A stretch of DNA of 64,000 bases from an uncultured Desulfovibrio sp. Lineage in GTDB: Bacteria > Desulfobacterota > Desulfovibrionia > Desulfovibrionales > Desulfovibrionaceae. Each line of letters begins with the position of its first letter. The stretch's first letter is position 1. The position numbers and the translations under genes are program-made. Of this stretch, positions 42,222 through 51,031 are shown in pieces. The DNA is taken from assembly GCA_944327285.1 (NCBI GenBank), contig CALVHG010000004.1:1-64000 (forward strand), in the 5' to 3' direction. Below the pieces are notes generated by a model. It was not told the origin of the DNA and did not search any database. It saw nothing but the letters and a program-made list of their open reading frames with translations.

Positions 42222-43244
42222 TTACAGATTGGCCGCGTACCAGTCGCCAGCCAGTCTCAGCCCCTGACGCACGTCAAAGGCAGGCTCGTAGCCCAGCAGG
42301 GTGCGGGCGCGGGTGATATCCGCCAGCGAATGGCGCACATCCCCGGCGCGGAAGTCGCGGTGCGTGGCCGTGGCCGACGCGGCTTCCGGCTTGTGCCGAA
42401 CGACTTCTTCCTTAATCAAATCAAACAGCTCGTTCAGCGTGGTGCGCTGGCCAAAAGCCACATTGTAGATTTTGTTGCGGGCATTGTCGGCGGCAAAGCT
42501 GGCCAGCAGATTAGCCTGCACCACATTGTCGATATAGCAGAAGTCCCGGCTGGTTTCGCCGTCGCCGTTGACAAAGACGGTTTCGCCCTTGATCAGGCTG
42601 GCAAACCACTGAGGGATAACGGCGGCATAGGCGCCGTAGGGGTCCTGCCGCTGCCCGAAGACGTTGAAGTAGCGCAGGCCGACGGTAGTGAAGCCGTAGC
42701 AGCGGGCAAAGACATCGGCATAGAGCTCGTTGACGTACTTGGTGACGGCATAGGGCGAAAGCGGGCTGCCGATCTTGTCTTCCACCTTGGGCAGTTCAGG
42801 CGAATCGCCATACGTGGAGGAAGAAGCAGCGTAGACGAAACTCTCAACCTTGGCGTCGCGGGCCGCGACCAGCATATTGACGAAGCCGTCGATATTGCAA
42901 CTGTTGGAAAGCAGCGGATCGTCGATGGAACGGGGGACCGAGCCCAGCGCGGCCTCATGCAGCACGTGCTGCGCGCCGTCGCACGCCTTGCGGCAGGTTT
43001 CCAGATCGCGAATGTCGCCTTCAATGAAGGTAAAGCGCTGCCATGCTTCTTCGCCCACGATGGCCCGCACCATATCGAGGTTTTTCTGATAGCCGGTCAG
43101 GAAGTTGTCAAGGCCGACCACCGTCTGACCGAGGGTCAGCAGGCGCTCCAGCAGATTGGAGCCGATAAAGCCGGCAACGCCCGTCACAAGCCAGCGGGAA
43201 GGCGCGGCCTGCATGGTGGCGCAGAGATCGGAATAGGCGCTCAT
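42222..43244 (-). CDS. NAD-dependent UDP-sugar 4-epimerase (WbpP-like)
   Basis: Extended short-chain dehydrogenase of 340 residues that probably interconverts UDP-GlcNAc and UDP-GalNAc (or their uronic acids) for surface polysaccharide. The N-terminal Rossmann motif is [17 protein letters not shown]; catalytic YAVTK (Tyr-x3-Lys) follows [32 protein letters not shown] is the conserved block of the WbpP group. ATG 43244 follows GGAGAA on the minus strand. It is divergent from the glycosyltransferase gene. Confidence 0.87.
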   Translation of the reverse strand: MSAYSDLCATMQAAPSRWLVTGVAGFIGSNLLERLLTLGQTVVGLDNFLTGYQKNLDMVRAIVGEEAWQRFTFIEGDIRDLETCRKACDGAQHVLHEAALGSVPRSIDDPLLSNSCNIDGFVNMLVAARDAKVESFVYAASSSTYGDSPELPKVEDKIGSPLSPYAVTKYVNELYADVFARCYGFTTVGLRYFNVFGQRQDPYGAYAAVIPQWFASLIKGETVFVNGDGETSRDFCYIDNVVQANLLASFAADNARNKIYNVAFGQRTTLNELFDLIKEEVVRHKPEAASATATHRDFRAGDVRHSLADITRARTLLGYEPAFDVRQGLRLAGDWYAANL

Positions 43245-43549
43245 AGCGTTCTCCGTCAAAGTTTGCGGTTGGGTGACACGGAAGCCGTGTTCCGCGTTTT
43301 TACGTCAGGGAGGGGCGTCTGTCAAAAGCCGGCGCGCCCAGAGGAAAAAGGGACTTTTCAGGCGTGCGCCTACCTGCTATAGCCATGACAAGACAGGAAG
43401 AGCGTCACCCGCGGACGGCGGAAACGCTACCGTCGCGCCGTTCCTGTCCCCGCGCCGAAAACGGCTGTCTCTCCTGCAATCCCGCATCCCAACATGAATG
43501 AACCCGTTCCGGGGCCGCAGTACGTTTCCCGGAAGGAGGCCTTGTCACA
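43245..43549. other. Divergent intergenic region of polysaccharide genes
   Basis: No gene is supported. It contains only the Shine-Dalgarno sequences of the two divergent genes (GGAGAA on the minus strand, GGAAGGAGG at 43531-43539 on the plus) and a possible plus-strand -10 (CTATAG near 43378). No repeats of either family are present here. Confidence 0.4.
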
Positions 43550-44728
43550 GTGAAAGTCCTTGTTCTCGGCAATCAGGGCCGCTCTACGGCCAATTTCTGG
43601 ACAGTGCTGGCACGTCGGATGCTGCGGGACGGACATGACGTCGTCTTTGCCGTGCCGCCCGGCGATCCGCAGGCGGACGCCGCCCTGCGCAGCGTGGGGC
43701 ATGACCTCGTGGTCACCGGCGCGCCGCGCGTCGTGCACTATCCTCTGGAACGCAAAGGGCTGAATCCGCTGGAGGATGCCCGCAGTCTGCTCGCCCTTGT
43801 GCGGCTGATGCGCACGGAGCGCCCCGACTACCTGTTTGCGACCACTATCAAGCCCGTCATTTATGGCTGTCTGGCCGCGCGCCGCGCCTGCGTGCCCCAT
43901 GCCTACGCCACCATTACCGGCCTGGGCTACGCTTTTGAAACCGACACCCTGTTCAAACGCTGCATCAATAAACTGAGCGTCTTTCTCTATTCTCAGGCGC
44001 TGGCAAAGGTGGAAGGCGTCTTCTTTCAGAATCACGACGACGCCGCCCTCTTCCGGCAATGCGGCATTCTGGCCTCCGACGCCCGCGTCCTGATGGCCCG
44101 CGGCACCGGCGTGGACGTAAGCCGCTTTGCGCCCCGCCCCCTGCCGCCGCTGCCTGCCGACGACGCCGCTCCGGGAGAAAAGCGCATCGTCTTTCTGCTG
44201 GTGGCGCGTCTGCTGGAAGCCAAGGGACTCGAAGAATACGCCGAAGCCGCCCGCCTGCTGCGGGAACAGTATCCGGCGGCGGTTTTCCGTCTGCTGGGGC
44301 CCGCGGAAACCGGTTTGGGCGGCGTTCCCGCGGAAACCGTGACGCGCTGGCAGGAACAGGGGCTGATCGAATACCTCGGCGAAACCCGCGACGTGCGCCC
44401 CCATGTGGCCGATGCCCATGTGCTCGTGCTGCCGTCATGGCGGGAAGGCACGCCGACGGCCATCATGGAAGGCATGAGCATGGGGCGCCCCGCCGTGGTT
44501 ACCGACGTGCCGGGCTGCCGCGAGGTGGTGCGCGACGGCGATAACGGCCTGCTGTGCCGCGTGCGCGATCCCCGATCTCTGGCCGATGCGCTGGAGCATT
44601 TTTTGAAGCGTCCTTCGGAAGTCGCCCGCATGGGCGCGGCCGGGCGACGTCTGGCGCTGGAAGAGTTCGACGCCGAGGTGGTGGCCTCCGGCATTATCCG
44701 CGACATGGGGCTGAAACCCCGCTGTTGA
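43550..44728 (+). CDS. Family 4 glycosyltransferase (PglA/CapM-like)
   Basis: GT-B retaining glycosyltransferase of 392 residues. The N-terminal part has ITGLGYAFETD, a block seen in PglA-type GalNAc transferases acting on lipid-linked sugars; the C-terminal GT1/GT4 domain has VARLLEAKGLEEYAEAARLL, LPSWREGTPTAIMEGMSMGRPAVVTDVPGCREVV with the E-x7-E nucleotide-binding pair. GTG start at 43550 with GGAAGGAGG upstream. With the sugar-phosphate transferase downstream (28-nt gap) and the epimerase upstream it forms a small glycan-assembly set. Confidence 0.88.
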   Translation: MKVLVLGNQGRSTANFWTVLARRMLRDGHDVVFAVPPGDPQADAALRSVGHDLVVTGAPRVVHYPLERKGLNPLEDARSLLALVRLMRTERPDYLFATTIKPVIYGCLAARRACVPHAYATITGLGYAFETDTLFKRCINKLSVFLYSQALAKVEGVFFQNHDDAALFRQCGILASDARVLMARGTGVDVSRFAPRPLPPLPADDAAPGEKRIVFLLVARLLEAKGLEEYAEAARLLREQYPAAVFRLLGPAETGLGGVPAETVTRWQEQGLIEYLGETRDVRPHVADAHVLVLPSWREGTPTAIMEGMSMGRPAVVTDVPGCREVVRDGDNGLLCRVRDPRSLADALEHFLKRPSEVARMGAAGRRLALEEFDAEVVASGIIRDMGLKPRC

Positions 44729-44755
44729 TCCCTCGTCCCGCTCCAAGGAGCTTGT

Positions 44756-46105
44756 ATGATCAGTTTCTACCGCATGGCCCTCTTGCAGGTACTGGACATT
44801 CTCTGTCTGGTGGTTGCCCTGACTATATCGGGGCTGACCACTATCGAACCCGGCCTGAACGTCTTTGACGACTACACCGGGGCCTCGCTGTTTACCGTTT
44901 TCTTCTACCTGCTGTTCTTCTACATTCTCGACGCCTACAGCGTCGGTATGGAAGACTTCAAGGAAACCTGCGGCCGCGTGCTGGTGGCCTGCGTGCTGGC
45001 CATCATCAGTTCCGCAACGGCGTCCTATTCCTTTGATCACTGGCGCTTCGACAGAGAAACGGCCCTGCTGCTCTTCTGCCTGTCCATGCTCTTCTGTCTG
45101 GGATGGCGCTTCCTCTACTACCTTAACGCCGACAAGGTAACGCATCCGCTGCGCGTCCTGTTCATCGGCGTCGACAGGGCGGGCAAGGTGCGTCAGATGC
45201 TAGCGGAAAGCCTGCCCAAGGCAACCATTCTCGGCTATGTGGGCGAGCCCGGTCAGGCCCCGGACGCCGGCCCCTGCCTCGGCGCCCCCTTTCAGGCCCT
45301 GTCCATTGCGCGGGAAAAGGGCGCGACCATCATCGTGCTTCTCCCCGACGCGCCCATTGACGACGACATTGCCCGCGATCTCCTCGACGCCAAGCTGCGC
45401 GGCGCCATGATTGTGGACATTCGCGCCTTCTATGAACACGTGGCGCACCGTCTGCCCATAGGGCTCATCACCGACGAATGGCTGCTGCAGTCCGAAGGCT
45501 TCTCCCTCAATACGCGGGGTTCCCTGCGCCGCCTCAAGCGCGCGCTCGACGTGATGATTTCCCTGCTGCTGCTCATTCCCGCCGGGCCGGTCATGCTGAT
45601 CACCGCCCTGCTGATCCGGCTGGAATCGCCGGGGCCGGTCATCTACACCCAGAGTCGCGTCGGCCTGTTCGAAAAGGAATTCACGGTTTACAAATTCCGC
45701 TCCATGCGGACCGATGCGGAAAAGAACGGCGCCGTCTGGGCCAAGGCGCATGACGACCGCGTAACGCGCGTGGGCCGTATCATCCGCAAGGTGCGCATCG
45801 ACGAGCTGCCTCAAATCTGGAACATCCTCAAGGGCGATATGAGTTTCATCGGGCCCCGTCCCGAACGCATGACCTTTGTGCGCCAGCTCAAGGAAAGCAT
45901 CCCCTACTACGGCATGCGCCACATGGTGAAGCCGGGTCTCACCGGCTGGGCGCAGGTCTGCTACCCCTACGGGGCTTCGGAAGACGACGCCCGCCGCAAG
46001 CTGGAGTACGATCTCTACTACATCAAGAACATGTCCATCCTGCTGGACATCCACATCATCTTCAAGACCGTGGGCGTGGTGCTCTTCCCCAAGGGCGCAC
46101 GCTAG
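44756..46105 (+). CDS. Polyprenyl-phosphate sugar-1-phosphate transferase (WcaJ/EpsB-like)
   Basis: Membrane enzyme that starts a glycan on undecaprenyl phosphate. It is 449 residues. Several N-terminal membrane spans (to about residue 110) are followed by a CoA-binding-like region, a further hydrophobic hairpin (VMISLLLLIPAGPVMLITALL) and the C-terminal bacterial sugar transferase domain with SRVGLFEKEFTVYKFRSMRTDAE, RKVRIDELPQIWNILKGDMSFIGPRPER and KPGLTGWAQV. ATG 44756 follows AAGGAG. Its TAG stop coincides with the edge of a family B repeat. Confidence 0.93.
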   Translation: MISFYRMALLQVLDILCLVVALTISGLTTIEPGLNVFDDYTGASLFTVFFYLLFFYILDAYSVGMEDFKETCGRVLVACVLAIISSATASYSFDHWRFDRETALLLFCLSMLFCLGWRFLYYLNADKVTHPLRVLFIGVDRAGKVRQMLAESLPKATILGYVGEPGQAPDAGPCLGAPFQALSIAREKGATIIVLLPDAPIDDDIARDLLDAKLRGAMIVDIRAFYEHVAHRLPIGLITDEWLLQSEGFSLNTRGSLRRLKRALDVMISLLLLIPAGPVMLITALLIRLESPGPVIYTQSRVGLFEKEFTVYKFRSMRTDAEKNGAVWAKAHDDRVTRVGRIIRKVRIDELPQIWNILKGDMSFIGPRPERMTFVRQLKESIPYYGMRHMVKPGLTGWAQVCYPYGASEDDARRKLEYDLYYIKNMSILLDIHIIFKTVGVVLFPKGAR

Positions 46106-46220
46106 AGCGTGTTACCACGAAATTGTTCTTCTGGGGGGAAGGAAACCCCCTTGGCTAGCGCGCAAGGGCTGTTTCCTTCCCCCCAGGCCCCCATCCTTCC
46201 CCCAACGCGCTTTTACCAGA
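46103..46220. repeat. Family B G-rich hairpin repeat
   Basis: TAGAGCGTGTTACC, then TTCTTCTGGGGGGAAGGAAACCCCC paired with GTTTCCTTCCCCCCAG around a loop containing CTAG, then C-tracts and CGCGCTTTT. Nearly identical to the copy at 34206. Confidence 0.75.
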
Positions 46221-46240
46221 CGACGCAGCGTTTAAAACTA

Positions 46241-46384
46241 GAGCGTTTCACCTTTGAAAATGGTAAAAAGCGAGGCGGCGGCACAACGCCGCCCGGCCCG
46301 AATTGAGCGGAAAAACCACACTTTTTCCGCGAAACGACAGGCCGTATGGTTTGAAATGCGAAACAGTTCAAACTTAAAATGCTC
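46241..46384 (+). repeat. Family A TA-MITE
   Basis: Full 144-bp copy, TA at 46239-46240 and 46385-46386; left end GAGCGTTTCACCTTTGAAAA is identical over 18 nt to the IS630 left end. Confidence 0.92.
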
Positions 46385-46432
46385 TAAAAAAGGCCGGAAG
46401 CGCTTCCGGCGCACAAAAGCGGCCATTCCTTG

Positions 46433-46461
46433 CCCTCCTTCCTCGGAAGGAGGGCTTTTTT
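46433..46461 (+). terminator. Intrinsic terminator
   Basis: CCCTCCTTCC and GGAAGGAGGG with a 2-nt loop, followed by CTTTTTTG. A perfect palindrome GCCGGAAGCGCTTCCGGC lies just before it (46393-46410). It probably ends the polysaccharide operon. Confidence 0.85.
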
Positions 46462-46576
46462 GTGTCCGACCGGGAAAATTTGTCCTGGGGGGCTGCGGGC
46501 ATCCATGTATGAAACACATTCTATAAATTTAATAATTATAGCATATTAAAGAAAAAAATCGAGACAGATGCCCCTC

Positions 46577-46592
46577 TGGCACAGCTTGTGCT
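46577..46592 (+). promoter_or_regulatory. Sigma-54 promoter of flgE
   Basis: TGGCACAGCTTGTGCT: the -24 GG and -12 GC are exactly 10 nt apart as sigma-54 requires, and TGGCAC is the consensus -24 box. It lies 84 nt before the flgE start. An enhancer site for a flagellar activator was not identified. Confidence 0.7.
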
Positions 46593-46675
46593 TTGTTGAG
46601 GGCAGGCCTGGCAGAACTTGCCGGGGCTTTTCGCCTTCGTGGGGAGGGCGACATTCTTTTCGGCGAGGAGCATAT

Positions 46676-48157
46676 ATGAATTCTTCTCTTTTTATCGGCG
46701 CTACGGGCCTGAAGGGCCTTTCGCAAGGGATGGGCGTCATCGGCAACAACCTTGCGAACGTGAGCACCTACGGCTTCAAGCAGCAGAATATTCAGTATTC
46801 GGACCTTATTTATTCTTCCCAGGGCAATCTCGGCAGCGGCTGGGGCTCGCAGGAAGACTCCTTCGTAACGACCGGCGAAATCGGCCACGGCATGGCCGTT
46901 GACTCGGTACGGAGTTTCTTCCTTCAGGGAAGCATTGAAAGCACCAATACGGTGTCGGACCTGGCGCTCAACGGCAAGGGCTTCTTCCAGGTCACGGACG
47001 AATTCGGCGAAGAGTTTTATACGCGCACCGGCGATTTCATTCTGGATGAGGAAGGCTTCATGACCACGCCCACGGGCATGAATCTCATGGGCTACCAGTA
47101 CGACACAGAAGGCAACCTCGGCGGCCTGACAAAGATTCAGCTGGATCGCTTCGGCACGATGCCGGCAAAGGCCACGTCTTCCATCAACTTCCAGATGAAC
47201 CTCGGCAGCGTCGAGGACAATACCGTTGACGGCGACAACCCCTATTTTTCTCTGCTGACAACGTATAATGCCACAGCCAAGCCGCCTCTGGCCGGCAATG
47301 CCTCCAGCTATCAGCAGAGCGTGACCGTCTACGACGCCGAAGGCAACAAGCACACCCTGACGGCCTATTTCGACGGCGCGCCCTCTTCCGACAATTCCAA
47401 GCGGCAGGTGGAATTCCTGCTTGCGCTGGATCAGGAAACCGCGAGCGAAAATCCCGGCGACGGTCTGGTGATGAGCGGCGTTCTTACGTTCGATGCCGCG
47501 GGCAAGCTGCAGGGCATGTCGGCCTTTGTGCCCGGCGAAGCCGGAAGCCAGGATCTTTCGCAATGGCAGGCGGCCACGGCAGTCGGCGGCGGCTTCCAGT
47601 GCGAAATTAACGGCTCGCCGGTGACGATTGACTTCGGTCTCGGCAATCCCACCGCCGCGGGCGGCGCGGCGACAGCCGCCGAAGTGGGCACCGATGCGAC
47701 GCTGCTCGGCGGCCTTACCGGAGAGGCGCTGCCCTCCTCCTCGACGGCCTTTGCCGGCAACCCCACCGGCAAGGTTTCTCAGGACGGCTACGCCGAAGGC
47801 CAAATGAGCTCTTACGATATTGACGAAAACGGCGATATCATCGGCTACTACAGCAACGGCCAGAACCAGAAGCTCTGGCAGATTCCGGTGTGCCGCTTCA
47901 CCAGCGAAGACGGACTTTATCGCCAGGGCGGCAACCTTTACAGCGCCACCGAAGACAGCGGCAATATGACAATGGGCGTTGCCGGCACGGAAAACTTCGG
48001 CACCATCAATTCCTACAGCCTCGAAATGTCCAATGTGGACATGGCGACGGAAATGGTTAATCTGATTATCACGCAGCGCGGCTTCCAGTCCAACAGCAAG
48101 GTTATCACTACTGCGGACGAAATGCTGCGCAAGGCGATGGAGATCAAGCGGACATAG
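46676..48157 (+). CDS. flgE: Flagellar hook protein FlgE
   Basis: Structural subunit of the flagellar hook, 493 residues. The N-terminal block SLFIGATGLKGLSQGMGVIGNNLANVSTYGFK is the conserved rod/hook D0 helix; DLALNGKGFFQVTDEFGEEFYTRTGDF follows; the C-terminal MSNVDMATEMVNLIITQRGFQSNSKVITTADEMLRKAMEIKR is the matching D0 helix. The variable middle domains are Gly/Ala/Ser-rich. ATG 46676 follows GAGGAG. It stands alone, away from other flagellar genes, under a sigma-54 promoter and its own terminator. Confidence 0.95.
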   Translation: MNSSLFIGATGLKGLSQGMGVIGNNLANVSTYGFKQQNIQYSDLIYSSQGNLGSGWGSQEDSFVTTGEIGHGMAVDSVRSFFLQGSIESTNTVSDLALNGKGFFQVTDEFGEEFYTRTGDFILDEEGFMTTPTGMNLMGYQYDTEGNLGGLTKIQLDRFGTMPAKATSSINFQMNLGSVEDNTVDGDNPYFSLLTTYNATAKPPLAGNASSYQQSVTVYDAEGNKHTLTAYFDGAPSSDNSKRQVEFLLALDQETASENPGDGLVMSGVLTFDAAGKLQGMSAFVPGEAGSQDLSQWQAATAVGGGFQCEINGSPVTIDFGLGNPTAAGGAATAAEVGTDATLLGGLTGEALPSSSTAFAGNPTGKVSQDGYAEGQMSSYDIDENGDIIGYYSNGQNQKLWQIPVCRFTSEDGLYRQGGNLYSATEDSGNMTMGVAGTENFGTINSYSLEMSNVDMATEMVNLIITQRGFQSNSKVITTADEMLRKAMEIKRT

Positions 48158-48201
48158 TTGCTCTTGCGACAGAGCGCCGCTTGCGTGCGCGCCAGGGAGG
48201 A

Positions 48202-48270
48202 GAGGAAAGCCCTTTACAGGGGCACGAAGGCGTTCGCCTTCTCGTGCTGCCGGGCTTTCCTCTTTTTTTT
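48202..48270 (+). terminator. Large intrinsic terminator of flgE
   Basis: GAGGAAAGCCC and GGGCTTTCCTC enclose an inner hairpin GCACGAAGGCG-TTC-GCCTTCTCGTGC; TTTTTTTT follows. Confidence 0.92.
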
Positions 48271-48332
48271 CGGCAGGCGCTCGGCCGCGCCGGTCTTCCC
48301 CGCGCCCGCGCCTCTGCCCCGTCAACGCATTA

Positions 48333-48476
48333 GAGCGTTTCAACTTTGAAAAAGGTGAAACGCGAAGGCGGCAGCACAGCGCCGCCCGGCCCAAAGTGAG
48401 CGGAAAACCGCGTTTTTTCCGCGAAACGGCAGGCCGTATGGTTTGAAATGCACAGCATTTCAAACTGAAAATGCTC
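48333..48476 (+). repeat. Family A TA-MITE fused to the aroE ribosome-binding site
   Basis: Full 144-bp copy between TA dinucleotides (48331-48332, 48477-48478). The right TA is part of TAGGAGA, the Shine-Dalgarno of aroE, so the element lies immediately upstream of the translation start. Confidence 0.92.
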
Positions 48477-48489
48477 TAGGAGATATGCC

Positions 48490-49326
48490 GTGTCCGTTCC
48501 CTTTATGCCCCAGGATATTTACGGGGTCATCGGCTGGCCGCTGGCTCAGAGTCTGAGCCCGCTCATTCACAACACCGGCTTCCAGACCCTCAATCTGCCC
48601 GGCGTCTATCTGCGCTGGGAAGTGGCTCCCGACAATCTGCCGCGCTTTCTGGACGCCGTGCGCGCCTTGCCCATACGCGGCCTGAGCGTGACTATTCCTC
48701 ACAAGGTCGCCGTCATGCCGCTGCTGGACGGTCTCACGCGGGAAGCCGAAGCCGTGGGCGCGGTCAACACCCTGTTCTGGGAAGACGGCAAACTCCGGGG
48801 CGACAATACGGACGTGACGGGCTTCATGGCGCCGCTGAAGGCACTGGCTCTTCCGACAGATCTGCCGATTCTGCTGCTGGGAGCGGGAGGCGCGGCGCGC
48901 GCCGTGGCCGCGGGGCTCACGCTGGCGGGCTTCCGGCAGATTCGTATTGCGACGCCTTCGGACAAATCGCATCAGCCGCTGGCCGAGCGCTTCGGACTGG
49001 AAGCCGTGCCCTGGAATACCCGCCATGACGCGCCCGCAGGACTGGTGATCAATACTACGCCGCTGGGCATGCGCGGCAAGCACGAGGGAGAAAACCCCTG
49101 CGACTTCTCCCTGCTGCGCCCGACGGAAAACTGTCCGGCGCTGGCCTACGATATCGTCTATAATCCCCTGAAGACCGCCTTTCTGGCCGACGCCGAAGCG
49201 CACGGACATCGCTGCATCTCCGGCGACGAAATGTTCTTCGGTCAGGGCGACGCCCAGTTCCTGCACTGGACAGGACAGCATCTGCCTCCGGCCGCACGCG
49301 CGGCGCTGCATGCCGCTCTGCAATAG
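48490..49326 (+). CDS. aroE: Shikimate dehydrogenase
   Basis: NADPH-dependent reduction of 3-dehydroshikimate in aromatic amino-acid synthesis. It is 278 residues. GVIGWPLAQSLSPLIHN binds shikimate; GLSVTIPHKVAV carries the catalytic Lys; LLLGAGGAARAVAAGL is the Rossmann loop; the C-terminal SGDEMFFGQGDAQFLHWTG is conserved. GTG start at 48490 with GGAGA 6-7 nt upstream. aroQ, the preceding pathway step, follows 575 nt later, separated by repeats, so the two may not share a transcript. The TAG stop coincides with a family B edge. Confidence 0.95.
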   Translation: MSVPFMPQDIYGVIGWPLAQSLSPLIHNTGFQTLNLPGVYLRWEVAPDNLPRFLDAVRALPIRGLSVTIPHKVAVMPLLDGLTREAEAVGAVNTLFWEDGKLRGDNTDVTGFMAPLKALALPTDLPILLLGAGGAARAVAAGLTLAGFRQIRIATPSDKSHQPLAERFGLEAVPWNTRHDAPAGLVINTTPLGMRGKHEGENPCDFSLLRPTENCPALAYDIVYNPLKTAFLADAEAHGHRCISGDEMFFGQGDAQFLHWTGQHLPPAARAALHAALQ

Positions 49327-49440
49327 AGTTTTTCGTAAGTTGGTTGGGGGGAAGGGAAACCCCTCTACTAGCGCAAGAGGTGTTTCCCTTCCCCCAAGCC
49401 CCCCATCCCTTCCCCAGTGCGCTTTTTCAGACGGATGCAG
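49324..49440. repeat. Family B G-rich hairpin repeat after aroE
   Basis: TAGAGTTTTTCGTAAGTTGG, then GGGGGGAAGGGAAACCCCTCT pairs with AGAGGTGTTTCCCTTCCCCC around a loop with CTAGCGCA, then C-tracts and GTGCGCTTTTTC. Confidence 0.75.
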
Positions 49441-49527
49441 AAACATGCAATAGTCCTTTTCAATGGATGTGCGGAGCTGACGCAGCCTATTTATTTGAAA
49501 AAAATTGTAAAGTTGTCTTTAAAAGGT

Positions 49528-49612
49528 TTTACCATTGAAAAAAGGCAGAACACAAAGCAGTGGAACAGGCCGTGAGGTTTAAACGCACAGCCTTTCAAGC
49601 TAAAAAGGTTTC
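49528..49612 (+). repeat. Family A MITE, heavily decayed
   Basis: GGTTTTACCATTGAAAAAAGG, AACAGGCCGTGAGGTTTAAACGCACAGC and TTTCAAGCTAAAAAGG keep the family order, but the GC-rich centre is deleted (about 85 bp total). Confidence 0.6.
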
Positions 49613-49615
49613 AAA

Positions 49616-49853
49616 GCCCATTAACACAAATTTTTCAAATAAATACAGTACACATGGCGTGTATCCCCTCTGAATAAGCGCGTTGGGGGAAGGATGGGGG
49701 GCACGGGGGGAAGGAAACACCCTTGTGCGCCAGCCGCGACCGAAGGCGGCCGCAGGCCGTGCCCGTTGCGACGAAGGAAGCTACGGGCATCGACAGCAGA
49801 GATAAGGGGGTTCCCTTCCCCCCGGAAAAACGCTTTAAACCTAACACACGCCC
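49616..49853 (+). repeat. Family B repeat, long form
   Basis: From GCCCATTAACAC to CTAACACACGCCC: AT-rich leader, GCGCGTTGGGGGAAGG, G-tracts (GGGGGGCACGGGGGGAAGG), GGCGGCCGCAGGCC segment and GGGGGTTCCCTTCCCCCC arm, as in the copy at 14254. It ends about 50 nt before aroQ. No gene is seen in 49327-49901. Confidence 0.75.
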
Positions 49854-49901
49854 TGTCACGCGAACGGTATTTTCGCCAATCTTTTTCCACAAGGCACAAC
49901 C

Positions 49902-50351
49902 ATGCACGATTATCTGATATTGCACGGCGTCAATCTCAACATGTTCGGACGACGCGATCCGGCACAGTACGGCCACGAAAGTCTGGCGCAAATCAACGCG
50001 CGTCTGGAATCGCTGGCGACGGAACTGGGCGTGCGCCTCGACATCTTCCAGACCAATCACGAAGGGGAAATGGTGGAGCGCATTCATGCTGCCCTGGACG
50101 ACGGCACGCGGGCTATCGTCATCAATGCGGGCGCATGGACGCATTACAGTTATGCCATTATGGATGCGCTGGCCATGCTGCATATGCCGATTATTGAGGT
50201 GCACATGTCCAATGTGCACGCGCGCGAAGCCTTCCGACATCACTCCGTCCTGTCTTCGGTATGCACGGGCAGCATTGCGGGATTCGGTCCCTTGAGCTAC
50301 GAACTGGGCCTGCGGGCGGCGCATGAACTGGCCGGTGCAGCCGAATTGTAG
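49902..50351 (+). CDS. aroQ: 3-dehydroquinate dehydratase, type II
   Basis: Dodecameric type II dehydroquinase, 149 residues. ILHGVNLNMFGRRDP with the catalytic-loop Arg, FQTNHEGEMVERIH, VINAGAWTHYSYAIMDAL and IEVHMSNVHAREAFRHHS with the catalytic His are all present. ATG 49902 has little Shine-Dalgarno (AAGG 8 nt upstream). It precedes the hdr-flx operon, which has its own candidate promoter. Confidence 0.96.
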   Translation: MHDYLILHGVNLNMFGRRDPAQYGHESLAQINARLESLATELGVRLDIFQTNHEGEMVERIHAALDDGTRAIVINAGAWTHYSYAIMDALAMLHMPIIEVHMSNVHAREAFRHHSVLSSVCTGSIAGFGPLSYELGLRAAHELAGAAEL

Positions 50352-50366
50352 CTTCTACTCTGGCGT

Positions 50367-50395
50367 TTGACAGGGCAATGTGCTAGCTTGAATAG
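50367..50395 (+). promoter_or_regulatory. Candidate promoter of the hdr-flx operon
   Basis: Perfect TTGACA at 50367, 17-nt spacer, then GAATAG, a weak -10. A short dyad, TGCTA-N7-TAGCA, overlaps the -10 region and could be an operator (inference). Confidence 0.4.
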
Positions 50396-50446
50396 CATTC
50401 CATCGGGCGCAGCCCGTTCTTGCAGACCTCAACCCTGTGAGTTTCC

Positions 50447-51031
50447 ATGAACAATGCCATTGATATCAGCAGGATGCGCGACCCGTCCTTTACGGCGGAG
50501 GTAGAGGCGCAGAGCGGACAGAAAGTCTCCACCTGCTACCAATGCGGCAACTGTACGGCGGGCTGCCCCGCCAGCTTCGTGTATGACAGACAGGTCAACC
50601 AGATAATGAGGGGCGTGCAGCTTGGTCTGAAGGATCAGGTTCTGAATTCGCGTTCCCTCTGGATGTGCCTCTCCTGTTCCACCTGCAGCCTGCGCTGCCC
50701 CAACGATATAGACGTGGCGGCAGTGATGGAGACCTTGCGGCACATGGCGCGCAAGGAGGGACGCGTGACTGTTCCCAAGGTGGAAAAGTTCTGGTTCTCC
50801 TTCCTCGATACCGTGCGCCGCTTTGGCCGCACCTATGAAATCGGCACCATGGCCCTGTACATGCTGCGCAGCATGCGCGTCTTCACCGACGTGGATCTTG
50901 CGCCTACGGCGCTGGCCAAGCAGAAGCTGGGCTTCAAGCCGCATGTGACGCCCAACGGCGGGGCTGAGGCTGTGGGCCGCATTCTGAAGCGCTACGAAGA
51001 ACGCGCCAAGCGCGAGGGGGTGCGTCCATGA
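50447..51031 (+). CDS. hdrC: HdrC-like heterodisulfide reductase subunit C
   Basis: Small 4Fe-4S electron-transfer subunit, 194 residues, with two cubane motifs: CYQCGNCTAGCP (near residue 30) and CLSCSTCSLRCP (near residue 70). It passes electrons from HdrA to HdrB. Its 3' end overlaps hdrB by 4 nt (ATGA). First gene of a six-gene operon (hdrC-hdrB-hdrA-flxDC-flxB-flxA). Confidence 0.93.
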   Translation: MNNAIDISRMRDPSFTAEVEAQSGQKVSTCYQCGNCTAGCPASFVYDRQVNQIMRGVQLGLKDQVLNSRSLWMCLSCSTCSLRCPNDIDVAAVMETLRHMARKEGRVTVPKVEKFWFSFLDTVRRFGRTYEIGTMALYMLRSMRVFTDVDLAPTALAKQKLGFKPHVTPNGGAEAVGRILKRYEERAKREGVRP

